Of a stretch of DNA of 64,000 nucleotides, positions 16,704 through 24,751 are shown in pieces (the first letter of the stretch is position 1; every line of letters begins with the position of its first letter). The translations under genes and the position numbers were made by a program. The stretch comes from Arsenicicoccus bolidensis DSM 15745. GTDB lineage: Bacteria; Actinomycetota; Actinomycetes; Actinomycetales; Dermatophilaceae. Under the pieces are notes generated by a model. The model was given only the letters and a program-made list of their open reading frames with translations. It made no database searches and was not told the DNA's origin. The stretch lies in assembly GCF_000426385.1 (NCBI RefSeq), contig NZ_AUFG01000010.1:1-64000 (forward strand). Reading direction: 5' to 3'.

Positions 16704-17066
16704 ATGAGCAAGGCAGCCATCAGCCTGACCACCGGCCTGGAGGACCCGGAGCGCGTCACCGTCGCGTTCCTCGTCGCCGTCGGCGCCGCGGAGTCGGGCC
16801 GAGAGACCACGATGTTCCTCACCAAGGAGGCCGTGCGCCTCGCCGTCGACGGGGTCGCCCGGGGGGTCGCCTGCGACGGGTGCCCGCCCCTGCCGACCCT
16901 GCTCTCGCGGTATGCCGCCGCGGGCGGCACCATGATCGTCTGCGGGATCTGCGTGGACGCCAAGGGGCTCGACCCGTCGACCTTCCTCGACAACGCCCGC
17001 CAGGGTGGGTCCGTCCAGCTGTGGGAGTGGATCGGCGACGAGGGGGCCACGACCTTCAGCTACTGA
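16704..17066 (+). CDS. DsrE-family sulfur-relay-like protein
   Basis: A 120-residue DsrE/F-like protein. The Rossmann-like core begins KAAISLTTGLEDPERVTVAF. Cysteines occur in VACDGCPPLP and IVCGICVDAKG, the latter at the position of the sulfur-carrying Cys in the DsrE fold. GAGGAG precedes the ATG at 16704. Such proteins pass persulfides or handle multidrug-type peroxiredoxin chemistry; an individual role cannot be read here. It stands alone. Confidence 0.75.
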   Translation: MSKAAISLTTGLEDPERVTVAFLVAVGAAESGRETTMFLTKEAVRLAVDGVARGVACDGCPPLPTLLSRYAAAGGTMIVCGICVDAKGLDPSTFLDNARQGGSVQLWEWIGDEGATTFSY

Positions 17067-17132
17067 GACTCGGGGCGGCAGGCGCCGTCGCGCGGGACAT
17101 CACCCGCGATCCGCCCGATGACCGGGGGGTGA

Positions 17133-17420
17133 GCGGCCCCTCCGCGGGACTCGCTGATCACGCTCGCCGACGCGCGCTTCTCCGTGAGCGAGATCTCCCA
17201 CCTCGACTCCGGTCGGCCCTCATCGCCGCCCTCGCGGCCCGCCACCCGGCCGTCGAGCAGCTGACCGCGGACCTGGAGGCTGGCCTCGCCCGGCTCCACG
17301 ACCCCGCCATGGAGAGACCGGCCGCCTGGACCCTCGCCAACATGGCCTTCGCCCGCGGCCGCGTCGTGCGGGCGGTTCGTCATACCGGGTCCGCCCTCGC
17401 ACCCGCATGCCGCAGCCACC
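17133..17420 (+). pseudogene. Frameshifted, startless gene remnant
   Basis: Two coding-like segments lie in different frames. LITLADARFSVSEISHLDS runs from 17154 to about 17210. LRSALIAALAARHPAVEQL, TADLEAGLARLHDPAM and WTLANMAFARGRV follow from about 17205 in another frame. The first frame has an upstream stop at 17130 and no start codon. I infer a decayed gene for a small helical protein of unknown family. This is the only content I can see in the 390-bp gap between the DsrE and AraC genes. Confidence 0.4.
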
Positions 17421-17457
17421 CTCGACGGGCCGTCCTGCACGTGCCAGCCTGGACGCC

Positions 17458-18267
17458 ATGCAGCACGACCGGCGGGTGCACCCCGCTCTGGCGGGCCTGG
17501 TCCACCGGATGTCGGGCTATGACCTGCGCCTCGACCCGCGCGCGGTGCACCACGGCGTGCCCGGCCCGAGCGCGACCGTCATCATCAGCTTCGACGAGCC
17601 GCTCGACGTGACCTGGTGCGACCAGCCCGACGCGCGTTCGCGGCAGTGGCTGCTCGCCTCCGGGCTCCACACCCGCCCGGCGCTGATCCGCACCCACGGC
17701 GTGCAGCACGGCATCCAGCTGGACCTCACGCCGGCCGGCTGCCGTGCGCTGCTGGGGGTGCCAGCCGCCGCGATCGCCCGCGGTCTCGTCGCCCACGCCG
17801 ACCTGCCCACGGGCATCCCCCACGACCTGCACGAGCGGCTGGCGGGGCTGAATCGGTGGGGCTGGGACGCGCGGTTCGCCCTGCTCGAGGAGCATCTGCT
17901 GCAGGTTGCCTCCCGCGAACGGTCCGTCGTGCCAGACGATCTCGCGCACGCGTGGCGGCTGCTCGACCGCCGGGGCGGGCGGGTGACGGTGTCCGGCCTC
18001 GCGTCCGAGGTGGGCTGGTCGCGGCGCCACCTGGTCACCCGCTTCACCGGCGAGTTCGGGCTGCCGCCGCAGGAGGTCCGGCAGCTCCACAGGTTCGGTG
18101 CGGCGATGCGCCTCGCGCGCGCCGGGCAGCCGTGGGTCGAGGTCGCCGCCCGCGCGGGGTATGCCGACCAGGCCCACCTCAGCCGCGAGTTCCGTGCACT
18201 CGCCGGGCAGACGCCCACGCAGTGGCGGTCCGAGGTGTTCCCCATCGTTCAAGACGATCCGGCGTGA
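17458..18267 (+). CDS. AraC-family transcriptional regulator
   Basis: A 269-residue regulator with an N-terminal cupin-like ligand domain and a C-terminal double HTH. The HTH region has VSGLASEVGWSRRHLVTRF as the first motif, and WVEVAARAGYADQAHLSREF followed by LAGQTPTQWR as the second. The ATG at 17458 lacks a Shine-Dalgarno sequence and may be leaderless. The VOC gene begins 19 nt after its stop, so the two form a pair like the MerR+VOC pair at 12-13 kb. It likely controls that gene in response to a small molecule. Confidence 0.85.
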   Translation: MQHDRRVHPALAGLVHRMSGYDLRLDPRAVHHGVPGPSATVIISFDEPLDVTWCDQPDARSRQWLLASGLHTRPALIRTHGVQHGIQLDLTPAGCRALLGVPAAAIARGLVAHADLPTGIPHDLHERLAGLNRWGWDARFALLEEHLLQVASRERSVVPDDLAHAWRLLDRRGGRVTVSGLASEVGWSRRHLVTRFTGEFGLPPQEVRQLHRFGAAMRLARAGQPWVEVAARAGYADQAHLSREFRALAGQTPTQWRSEVFPIVQDDPA

Positions 18268-18286
18268 GCCGCAGGAGGCTGGAGCC

Positions 18287-18694
18287 ATGACCACACCAAC
18301 CCTGTTCCACAGCGTCCACTTCGACGACGCCGACGCGGGCCTGACCTTCCTGCGGGCGCTGGGCTTCGACGAGCGCGCGGTCCACCGCGACCCCGACGAC
18401 CCGAGCACGGTCGTGCACGCCGAGCTCGCCTGGGGCGCCGCCGGTGGCGTCATGTGCGGCTCCGCGGGGCGGGCCGTCCCGTCCGGCAGCGACTACCAGC
18501 GGCGCGTCGGCGTCGCCACCTGCTATCTCGTCGTCCCCACCGACGAGCAGGTCGACGAGGTCCACGAGCGCGCCCTCGCGGCGGGCGGCACCTCGCTCAT
18601 GGCGCCGTCGGACCAGGACTACGGCGGCCGGTCGGCCTCGGTCGCCGACCCCGAGGGCAATCAGTACTCCATCGGGTCCTACGCGGGGGCGTGA
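18287..18694 (+). CDS. VOC-family protein (glyoxalase-like)
   Basis: A 135-residue VOC protein: FHSVHFDDADAGLTFLRALG at the start, VATCYLVVPTDEQVDEVHER in the middle, and SVADPEGNQYSIGSY at the end with the usual late Glu. GCAGGAGG precedes the ATG at 18287. Co-transcribed with the AraC-type regulator immediately upstream. Function is probably binding or isomerisation of a toxic metabolite; no substrate can be inferred. Confidence 0.8.
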   Translation: MTTPTLFHSVHFDDADAGLTFLRALGFDERAVHRDPDDPSTVVHAELAWGAAGGVMCGSAGRAVPSGSDYQRRVGVATCYLVVPTDEQVDEVHERALAAGGTSLMAPSDQDYGGRSASVADPEGNQYSIGSYAGA

Positions 18695-18735
18695 GGGCGG
18701 GCCGGGGCCGTGCAGCCGTGCCAGGCCCGGGCGCG

Positions 18736-19773
18736 TCAGCGGCGGGGATCGATGATCGTGATGCCGGCGGGCGCGGCCGTGTCCATCGCGGGCAGCAGCC
18801 GCACCGCGTCCGCCAGGCCGACGACCCGCTCGACCAGGCCCTGCGGTCGCAGCGCACCGCCCTCGATCAGCGCCAGCATCCCGGGGTAGTCCGCGGCCGC
18901 CATGCCGTGGCTGCCGAGCAGGTCGAGCTCCCAGGCGATCACGCGGTCCATGGGGAGGCGCGGATGGCCGTCCACGGGCGGCAGCAGACCGACCTGCACG
19001 TGTCGCCCGCGTCGGCGCAGGCTGAGCACGGCGCTCGCGGCGGTCTGCTCGCTGCCCACCGCGTCGACGCTGACGTGCACCCCGCCGGTCAGGGCCTGCA
19101 CCTCGGCGGGGACGTCCACCCCGGTCTCGCTGAGGACCGTGCTGGTCGCGCCCATCGCGGCGGCGCGCTCGAGCGCCCCGACCGACCGGTCCACCGCGAC
19201 GACCCGCGCCCCGAGCGCGCTCGCGACCATGACCGCGCTGAGCCCGACGCCCCCGGCCCCCACGACGCACACCCACTCGCCGGGCTGCACGTCGGCACGA
19301 GCGGTGAGGGCGCGGTAGGCCGTCGCGAACCGGCAGCCCAGGCTGGCCGCCGCCTCGGTCGTGACGCCGTCGGGGATGGCGACGAGATTGGTGTCGGCGG
19401 CGTGCAGCACCACCCGCTCGGCAAAGGATCCCCAGTGCGTGAAACCGGGCTGCTCCTGCGCGGGGCACACCTGCGCCTGACCGGTGAGGCACCAGTCGCA
19501 GCGTCCGCACCCGCACACGAAGGGCACCGTCACGCGATCGCCGACCCGCCAGCGCGAGACGCCCGTGCCGACGACGCTGACCACGCCGGCCAGCTCGTGC
19601 CCTGGCACGTGGGGCAGCGCGACGTCGTCGTGCCCGGCCCAGGCGTGCCAGTCGCTGCGGCACAGTCCCGTGGCGTGCACGTCGACGACCACCCCGCCCG
19701 CGGGCGGCGCGGGGTCGGCCACCTCCCGCACCTGCAGCGGCCCGGCCAGCTCGTCCATCACGACAGCACGCAC
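18736..19773 (-). CDS. Zinc-dependent alcohol dehydrogenase
   Basis: A 345-residue medium-chain dehydrogenase. Catalytic zinc ligands are the Cys in GLCRSDWH (near residue 37) and His-Glu in VPGHELAG. The four structural-zinc cysteines are in VCGCGRCDWCLTGQAQVC. VVGAGGVGLSAV is the Rossmann dinucleotide site, and the Asp in VVAVDRS predicts NAD+ preference. GAGGAG precedes the GTG at 19773. It probably oxidises primary or secondary alcohols, or formaldehyde adducts, in the cytoplasm. It is monocistronic. Confidence 0.9.
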   Translation of the reverse strand: MRAVVMDELAGPLQVREVADPAPPAGGVVVDVHATGLCRSDWHAWAGHDDVALPHVPGHELAGVVSVVGTGVSRWRVGDRVTVPFVCGCGRCDWCLTGQAQVCPAQEQPGFTHWGSFAERVVLHAADTNLVAIPDGVTTEAAASLGCRFATAYRALTARADVQPGEWVCVVGAGGVGLSAVMVASALGARVVAVDRSVGALERAAAMGATSTVLSETGVDVPAEVQALTGGVHVSVDAVGSEQTAASAVLSLRRRGRHVQVGLLPPVDGHPRLPMDRVIAWELDLLGSHGMAAADYPGMLALIEGGALRPQGLVERVVGLADAVRLLPAMDTAAPAGITIIDPRR

Positions 19774-19855
19774 GCTCGCTCCTCTCGACTGCCCGCGAGT
19801 CTAGGTGCCCGCCCGTCGAGCCCGCCCTCCCGCCTCCCTCCCGCCCTCCTTCGTC

Positions 19856-19910
19856 GAGAGGCGACAAATGGGGGTGATGAGCCGGCCACAACCCCCATTT
19901 GTCGCCTCTC
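19856..19910. repeat. Perfect 20-bp inverted repeat
   Basis: Arms at 19856-19875 and 19891-19910 (beginning GAGAGGCGACAAATG and its exact reverse complement) enclose a 15-nt loop. It lies between divergent genes, 80 bp from each start, so terminator action is less likely than at gene ends. A partial echo of the arm (GGCGCCTCTCGAC) follows at 19924-19936. Confidence 0.7.
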
Positions 19911-19982
19911 AACGGGTGGGTGGGCGCCTCTCGACGGGGTGGGCGGGGGCGTCTCGGCGGGGTGGTCGGGGAGGATGGCGTC

Positions 19983-20513
19983 ATGAGCACCTGGATCGGC
20001 TTCCTGCGGGCGATCAACCTCGCCGGCAAGCGGACGTTCTCGCCCCAGCAGATCGTCGCGTGCCTGGAGGCGGCGGGGTTCACCGACGTCGCCACCCACA
20101 TCAACACCGGCAACGTGCGCCTCACCACGACGATGCGCTCGCGCGACAAGGTCGTCGCCGCGATGGAGCGGGCATTCCTGGACGACAGGGGATTCGAGGT
20201 GCCGGTGGCGCTGCTGACGCCGGCGGAGGTCCGCGCGGTGGCCGACGAGTTGGACGAGGTCGGCGAGGGGCACGAGGGCAGGCACTACGTGTCCTTCCTG
20301 CCGCAGGAGCCGTCCGCGGAGGTGGTCACTGCGCTGCACACCCTCGAGGCTCCCGGCGAGCGGGTCGTGTCCCGTGGGCGGGCCGTGCACCTGCTGCTCG
20401 GCCCCGACTACCACCGGTCGCGACTCACCAACACGGCCGTCGAGCGCGTCGCAGGGATGGCCACCAACCGCAACCGCACCGTGGTCGAGGCGATCGCGAC
20501 CAAGTGGTGCTGA
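19983..20513 (+). CDS. DUF1697 family protein
   Basis: A 176-residue protein matching DUF1697: it starts WIGFLRAINLAGKR, continues with GFTDVATHINTGNVRL, has HYVSFLPQEP midway, and ends MATNRNRTVVEAIA. The family has a ferredoxin-like fold and is widespread in actinobacteria and firmicutes with no established activity. ATG 19983 matches the family start exactly. No clear operon partner. Confidence 0.85.
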   Translation: MSTWIGFLRAINLAGKRTFSPQQIVACLEAAGFTDVATHINTGNVRLTTTMRSRDKVVAAMERAFLDDRGFEVPVALLTPAEVRAVADELDEVGEGHEGRHYVSFLPQEPSAEVVTALHTLEAPGERVVSRGRAVHLLLGPDYHRSRLTNTAVERVAGMATNRNRTVVEAIATKWC

Positions 20514-20792
20514 GACGGGTCGCCCGGATGGGGCAGCTACGGCGCGCCGGAGTGCGAGGGCGCGGCCGCCCTGGGTGCCCAGGGCGCCAACGGCTGGTCC
20601 GAGGTGTGGAGCGGCCAGGACACGCCGACCTGCGCGACCCTGCGGTCCAGGGCGCCGGGCATGCCCACCTCGATCGTCGACACGTGCGTGGGTGACGCAG
20701 GCAAGGCAGAGCCTTGGCGTCCGGCGCGCTGATCGGCTCGAGCCGGGGCGGGGCTGCGGAATCGCGCGGCTCGCCCCGGTGTTGGGGAGGGC

Positions 20793-21074
20793 ATGAACGT
20801 GAGCGAGATCCTCCCCCCCGGCGTCGCCCTGCCGCAGGCCGGCACCATCACGATGTTCTCCACCACCTGGTGCGGCTACTGCCGCCGCCTCAAGGGCGAC
20901 CTCGACCGCGCCGGTATCGGCTACACCGAGGTCAACATCGAGGACTCGTCCGCCAGCGCCGAGCTGGTCGAGACCATCAACCACGGCAACCAGACGGTGC
21001 CGACCGTGGTCTTTCCGGACGGCAGCTCGGCCACCAATCCCTCGCTGGCCGAGGTCCGTTCGCGGCTCGGCTGA
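20793..21074 (+). CDS. mrx1: Mycoredoxin (glutaredoxin-like)
   Basis: A 93-residue glutaredoxin-fold protein with the redox motif TTWCGYCRRLK near residue 25, a TVPTVVF cis-Pro loop and a GSSATNPS helix start. The CGYC motif with this length is typical of actinobacterial mycoredoxin-1, which reduces mycothiol mixed disulfides on proteins. The ATG at 20793 sits shortly before the first strand. It is monocistronic; a phosphodiesterase gene follows after 36 nt. The gene symbol is assigned from motif and length only. Confidence 0.8.
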   Translation: MNVSEILPPGVALPQAGTITMFSTTWCGYCRRLKGDLDRAGIGYTEVNIEDSSASAELVETINHGNQTVPTVVFPDGSSATNPSLAEVRSRLG

Positions 21075-21110
21075 GTCTCCCGTGCCGTCGCCCTCGCCGT
21101 GGTCAGCCGT

Positions 21111-21608
21111 ATGACGCGGCTGCTGGTGGTCGCGGACACGCACGCTCCCCGGCGCTGGAAGTCCGTGCCGCCCAGGCTCGTTCCCCTGCTGGAGGGGGCG
21201 GACCTCGTGCTGCACGCGGGTGACGTGTGCGTGCCGGCGGTGCTCGACGAGCTGTCGGCCTTCGCGCCCGTCCGGGTCGTCCTCGGCAACAACGACGGCC
21301 CGGAGGTCGCCGCGTGGGGAGGCGGCGTCCCGGAGACGATGTCGCTCGAGGTCGACGGCGTCCGCCTCGCGATGATCCACGACGCCGGTCCCCGGCAGGG
21401 GCGAGGGCGGCGGATGCGGCGGCGGTTCCCGGAGGCCGACGTGGTCGTCTACGGCCACTCCCACATCCCCATGGACCTCGTGGAGGACGGGACGCATCTG
21501 TTCAACCCCGGGTCGCCGACCGACAAGAGGCGGCAGCCGCGGCACACGGCCGGGATCCTCGAGATCGCCGCAGGCGAGCTCGTCCGCCACGAGATCGTGG
21601 CCCTCTGA
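21111..21608 (+). CDS. YfcE/MJ0936-type metallophosphoesterase
   Basis: A 165-residue calcineurin-like phosphoesterase. The metal ligands are visible in order: LLVVADTH (D-x-H), LHAGDVC (GD), LGNNDGP (GNxD), IHDAGP (H) and VYGHSHIPM (GHSH). A terminal FNPGSPTDKRR motif is typical of the YfcE branch. Family members hydrolyse small phosphodiesters. ATG 21111 is preferred over an upstream in-frame GTG because LLVVADTH should sit at the very N-terminus. Confidence 0.85.
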   Translation: MTRLLVVADTHAPRRWKSVPPRLVPLLEGADLVLHAGDVCVPAVLDELSAFAPVRVVLGNNDGPEVAAWGGGVPETMSLEVDGVRLAMIHDAGPRQGRGRRMRRRFPEADVVVYGHSHIPMDLVEDGTHLFNPGSPTDKRRQPRHTAGILEIAAGELVRHEIVAL

Positions 21609-21639
21609 GGCTGAGGCGTCCTTGCGCCTGGCGCGCGTC

Positions 21640-21685
21640 ATCGGGTGAGTCCGCTGCTCGTCGACGAGCAGCAGACTCACCCGAT
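21640..21685. terminator. Loopless 46-nt palindrome between convergent genes
   Basis: Two 23-bp arms (21640-21662 and 21663-21685) meet at CTCGTCGACGAG with only one mismatch. It lies 31 nt after the phosphodiesterase stop and 5 nt before the stop of the leftward epimerase-like gene at 21691, so it can terminate both. Confidence 0.7.
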
Positions 21686-21690
21686 CCGCG

Positions 21691-22545
21691 TCAGACGGTG
21701 AGGCCGAGCCCGGTCAGCAGGGCGCGGTAGCCCTCGCGATAGGTCGGGTGCTGCAGCGTGAAGCCGGTCGCCCGCAGGCGCGCGTTGGACAGGCAGCGAC
21801 CCTCGGCCACGGATCGACCAGGGGTGCTGACCGACCACGAGATCCCCAGCAGCGCAGCGACATACGCGCTCAGCTCGCCGCTGGTGCAGGGCTCGTCGTC
21901 GGTGACGACGTAGAGCGGGTCCGGCGCCTCGGGGCGGGTCAGGAGATGGACGACGGCGGCCGCCGCGTCGTGCCGGTGCAGCCGATTGGTCCACCGGTGC
22001 GGGTGCGGGTCCTCGCCGCGGCGCACCTGCGCGACGATGCGGGGCTCGCGGTCGCCATACAGGCCGCTGAGCCGGGCCACCGTGCCGTGCGGCACCGCCT
22101 CCCGGAACGCCGACTCGGCCTCGAGCAGCACCCGCGAGGTCGCGCGTGACGGCTCCGGCGTGGTGGCCTCGTCCACGAGACCGGTGGCGTCGCCATACAC
22201 CCCGGTCGAGGACACGAGCACGGCCCGGCGAGGTGACCGGCCCGCCCGGCAGGCTGCCTCGAGGGCACGTGACATCCCCTCGACGTAGGTGCGCCGGTAG
22301 CCGGCCTCGTCGCGCTCGTCCGCGGTCAGGCAGACGACGAGCAGGTCGGCGGACAGGTCCGGCAGGGGAGCCCGGGGGTCGGTGATGTCGGCGGAGAGGC
22401 CGGTCAACGGAGGCGGCACCAGGTCGGCGTGGCGACGCACCGCGCGCACGTCGACGCCGGCCGACGCGAGGCGCAGCCCGATCCGGGACCCGAGGTCGCC
22501 GCACCCGACGAGCGTGGCGGTCGCCCGCGCGCCCCCGTCACCCAT
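21691..22545 (-). CDS. NAD(P)-binding epimerase-like protein (YeeZ-type)
   Basis: A 284-residue extended-SDR-like protein. TLVGCGDLGSRIGLRLA is the Rossmann glycine loop near the N-terminus. LVSSTGVYGDATGLVDE contains the Ser and Tyr region of atypical SDRs, and RLSGLYGDRE follows. The family (YeeZ-like) is poorly characterised. The ATG at 22545 overlaps the end of the DUF2237 gene by 8 nt with no ribosome site of its own, so translation is probably coupled. Confidence 0.8.
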   Translation of the reverse strand: MGDGGARATATLVGCGDLGSRIGLRLASAGVDVRAVRRHADLVPPPLTGLSADITDPRAPLPDLSADLLVVCLTADERDEAGYRRTYVEGMSRALEAACRAGRSPRRAVLVSSTGVYGDATGLVDEATTPEPSRATSRVLLEAESAFREAVPHGTVARLSGLYGDREPRIVAQVRRGEDPHPHRWTNRLHRHDAAAAVVHLLTRPEAPDPLYVVTDDEPCTSGELSAYVAALLGISWSVSTPGRSVAEGRCLSNARLRATGFTLQHPTYREGYRALLTGLGLTV

Positions 22546-22930
22546 CGAGGGAGCTGGTGTCGTCGGGCACGTCGACGGCATACGCCCGCAGCACCTCCAG
22601 CGGCACGATCCCCAGCACGGCCTGGTTGGTCGCGGCCAGCCGCACCGGCGCGGCGGCCCCCGCCTCGTGCGCCATCAGCCAGTTGCGCGCCGTCACGCAC
22701 CAGGTGTCACCGGGCTGCAGCCCCGAGAAGCCGTACTGCGGGCGTGGCGTCGACAGGTCGTTGCCGATCGACCGCTGGTGCGCCAGGAACTCCACCGTGA
22801 CGACCGCGCAGATCGAGTGGTGCCCCAGGTCCTCCGGACCGATCGTGCAGGTCGCGTCCCGATAGAACCCGGTCACGGGGTCCTGCCCGCACTCGTCGAG
22901 CGGACCACCGAGGACGTTGAGCTGGGTCAT
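22538..22930 (-). CDS. DUF2237 family protein
   Basis: A 130-residue protein with the DUF2237 hallmarks: NVLGGPLDECGQDPVTGFYR at the start, HHSICAVVTVEFLAHQRSIG in the middle, GDTWCVTARNWL and a final LRAYAVDVPDD. Several conserved cysteines and a histidine suggest a binding or redox role, but none is established. The ATG at 22930 fits the family. It is the first gene of a two-gene unit with the epimerase-like gene. Confidence 0.85.
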   Translation of the reverse strand: MTQLNVLGGPLDECGQDPVTGFYRDATCTIGPEDLGHHSICAVVTVEFLAHQRSIGNDLSTPRPQYGFSGLQPGDTWCVTARNWLMAHEAGAAAPVRLAATNQAVLGIVPLEVLRAYAVDVPDDTSSLDG

Positions 22931-23048
22931 GGAGCCAGTATGCCGGGGCGCCGGCCCGCCGCGGGGTCCGAGATCGCCGCCAGGCCGCCGCCAGGAGGGG
23001 TTCCCGGGCGCGGGGTCCTCTGCCACCCTGGTCACGGGAGGCGAGGGC

Positions 23049-23276
23049 ATCACGGAGGACGACCCGACCTGGTCGACACACCCGTTGACGCCGGAGCGCT
23101 TCGAGGACTTCGCCGACGTCACCAACCCCGACCGCCGCGCCACGCACTGCTGGTGCCTGTCGCACCGGTTGCGCGCCAAGGACATCGAAGAGCTCGGTGA
23201 CGGCGACCGCGATCAGGCGATGCGTGGCCAACCTCAGCATGACCGCCGCCCGCTTCCTGCACCTCCGCAAGGGATA
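23049..23276 (+). pseudogene. Truncated GNAT-type acetyltransferase remnant
   Basis: The frame from 23049 reads TWSTHPLTPERFEDFADV, RRATHCWCLSHRLRAKDI and GDRDQAMRG, the N-terminus of a GNAT-like family with a conserved HCWCLSHR. It then loses homology near 23225. A different frame supplies VANLSMTAARFLHLRKG and stops at 23276, so an internal deletion is likely. GGGAGGCGAGG precedes codon ATC at 23049-23051 at normal spacing, suggesting an ATG mutated to ATC. No complete gene lies in 22931-23441. Confidence 0.55.
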
Positions 23277-23366
23277 GCGCACTCAGCGCCCCGCACGCCC
23301 CGGATCACGTGTTTCACATGATCGGGACATGCCAGTCTCGAAGGTCCCCAGACCCAACATCCACCA

Positions 23367-23391
23367 TCCTTGGACCAAACTCTCACGATCT
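23367..23391. repeat. Half-copy of the 29.2-kb palindrome
   Basis: These 25 bases match 29265-29289 with one difference (shared word CTTGGACCAAAC). The opposite arm is absent here, so this is a half-palindrome next to the GNAT remnant. Confidence 0.65.
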
Positions 23392-23441
23392 TCGGGGGTG
23401 CCCGGGAGGTATGGCGCGCCCCGGGGGCACGGCGGGGCGCG

Positions 23442-24254
23442 TCAGGAGTTGCGCGGCCAGTCGTCGCGCACCGGGGCGCCGCCCTCGACCACGTCCTCCG
23501 GCTCGTCGGTGCGCTCGGTCCACGAGTCCTGCGGCCGATAGCCGAGCTCGAGCATCGTGTTGGTGAGGTCCCAGCGGCGGTTGGGGTTGTCGGAGATCGC
23601 GTAGTAGAGCCCGAAGGTCACCTCGGCCTCGATCGCGCAGCGAAAGACCCGCTCGGTGTCGTCCTCGCTGAGCCACATGGCGTGCAGCAGGTCCTCGTCG
23701 GCGTCGAACGGGTCGTCGGACATCCAGCCGATCCGCAGCGCGATGACGTCCAGTCCGTGCTCGTCGTGGTAATAGCGGCCCAGCGTCTCGCCGAACACCT
23801 TGGACACGCCGTACAGCGAGTCGGGGCGCGGCAGCTGGTGGGGATTGACGGGCCACTGCTCGAGCCGGTCGTACATCCCCATCGCGTGGTTGGACGACGC
23901 GTAGACCACGCGGCGCACCCCGGCCTCGCGAGCCGCCTCGAGCACGTTGCGGTAGCCCACGATGTTGGCGGCGAGCACGTCGTCCCAGTCGGACTCGGGG
24001 GAGGCGGAGCTCGCGAGATGCAGGACGGTGTCGACGCCCTCCATGAGCGGCAGCACCTCGGCGTAGTCCTCGAGATCGGCCCGCTGGAGCACTCGCTCCT
24101 GCTCGTCGTTCTTGGGGGTGCGGCCGTGCTGCACGATCTCGTAGTCGTCGCGCAGGCGGCCGGCCAGCAGCAGCCCGATGCCTCCGGTCGCGCCGGTGAT
24201 GAGGATCCGTCGCCTGGTCCGCGTGGTGCCCGTGTCCGTGTCGGTGTCGGTCAT
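23442..24254 (-). CDS. NAD-dependent epimerase/dehydratase (uronate dehydrogenase-like)
   Basis: A 270-residue extended SDR. ILITGATGGIGLLLAGRL is the dinucleotide loop. DTVLHLASSASPESDWDDV, YASSNHAMGMYD (catalytic Ser) and SLYGVSKVFGE (Y-x-x-x-K, catalytic Tyr and Lys) follow, then LRIGWMSDDP. The short length and RIGW segment resemble uronate dehydrogenases. The ATG at 24254 overlaps the stop of the upstream GNAT gene by 4 nt (ATGA), so the two are translationally coupled. The likely reaction is oxidation of a sugar acid; the substrate is not certain. Confidence 0.85.
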   Translation of the reverse strand: MTDTDTDTGTTRTRRRILITGATGGIGLLLAGRLRDDYEIVQHGRTPKNDEQERVLQRADLEDYAEVLPLMEGVDTVLHLASSASPESDWDDVLAANIVGYRNVLEAAREAGVRRVVYASSNHAMGMYDRLEQWPVNPHQLPRPDSLYGVSKVFGETLGRYYHDEHGLDVIALRIGWMSDDPFDADEDLLHAMWLSEDDTERVFRCAIEAEVTFGLYYAISDNPNRRWDLTNTMLELGYRPQDSWTERTDEPEDVVEGGAPVRDDWPRNS

Positions 24255-24742
24255 GGCTCCATCATCGCGCGCAGGTCGGCCCGCATGGCGGGAAAGGCGG
24301 TGGTGGAAAAGCCTGCTCGTTCGTAAAGGTGGCGTCCCTCGGCGGTCGCCATCAGCTCGGCGCGGGGCACCCCGGTCTCGCGCGCCCAGGTCAGCACCGC
24401 CTCGAACGCCGCGCTCCCGTGCCCCTGACCGCGGGCGCTCGGGAGCGTGCAGACGTTGCTGACCAGCACGTCGCCGCCCTCGGGGACCCCCGGTGACGGG
24501 GCGGCGTCGCGTCGCGCCCCCATCGCGCACGCCACGACCCCGCCCCGCACCTCCACCACCACGATCCGGTATGCCGGATCGGCCAGCCGCTCGACGAACC
24601 AGCGTCTCGCGGCCGCCCGCCACCGCGGGTCGTCCTCGGCCACCCCCATGGCCTCGAACATGATCCCGCGCAGCGTCACGAGAGCCTCGACGTCCGCCGG
24701 GGCCGCAGGGCGCACCAGGCGGTCGGTCGTCGGCTCGGTCAT
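24251..24742 (-). CDS. GNAT-family N-acetyltransferase
   Basis: A 163-residue GNAT. VRPAAPADVEALVTLRGIMF opens the fold, VSNVCTLPSARGQGHGSAAF contains the R-G-Q-G-H-G acetyl-CoA loop, and GRHLYERAGFSTTAF is the usual C-terminal helix and strand. Acceptor unknown. The start at 24742 fits. It overlaps the downstream epimerase gene by 4 nt. Confidence 0.85.
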   Translation of the reverse strand: MTEPTTDRLVRPAAPADVEALVTLRGIMFEAMGVAEDDPRWRAAARRWFVERLADPAYRIVVVEVRGGVVACAMGARRDAAPSPGVPEGGDVLVSNVCTLPSARGQGHGSAAFEAVLTWARETGVPRAELMATAEGRHLYERAGFSTTAFPAMRADLRAMMEP

Positions 24743-24751
24743 CAGGGTCGG

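Noticed and set aside
20529-20732. Forward frame with NGWSEVWSGQDTPTC and paired cysteines
   Set aside because: It reads like the tail of a secreted protein but has no start, no upstream homology and no family I know. It is too weak to list as a pseudogene.
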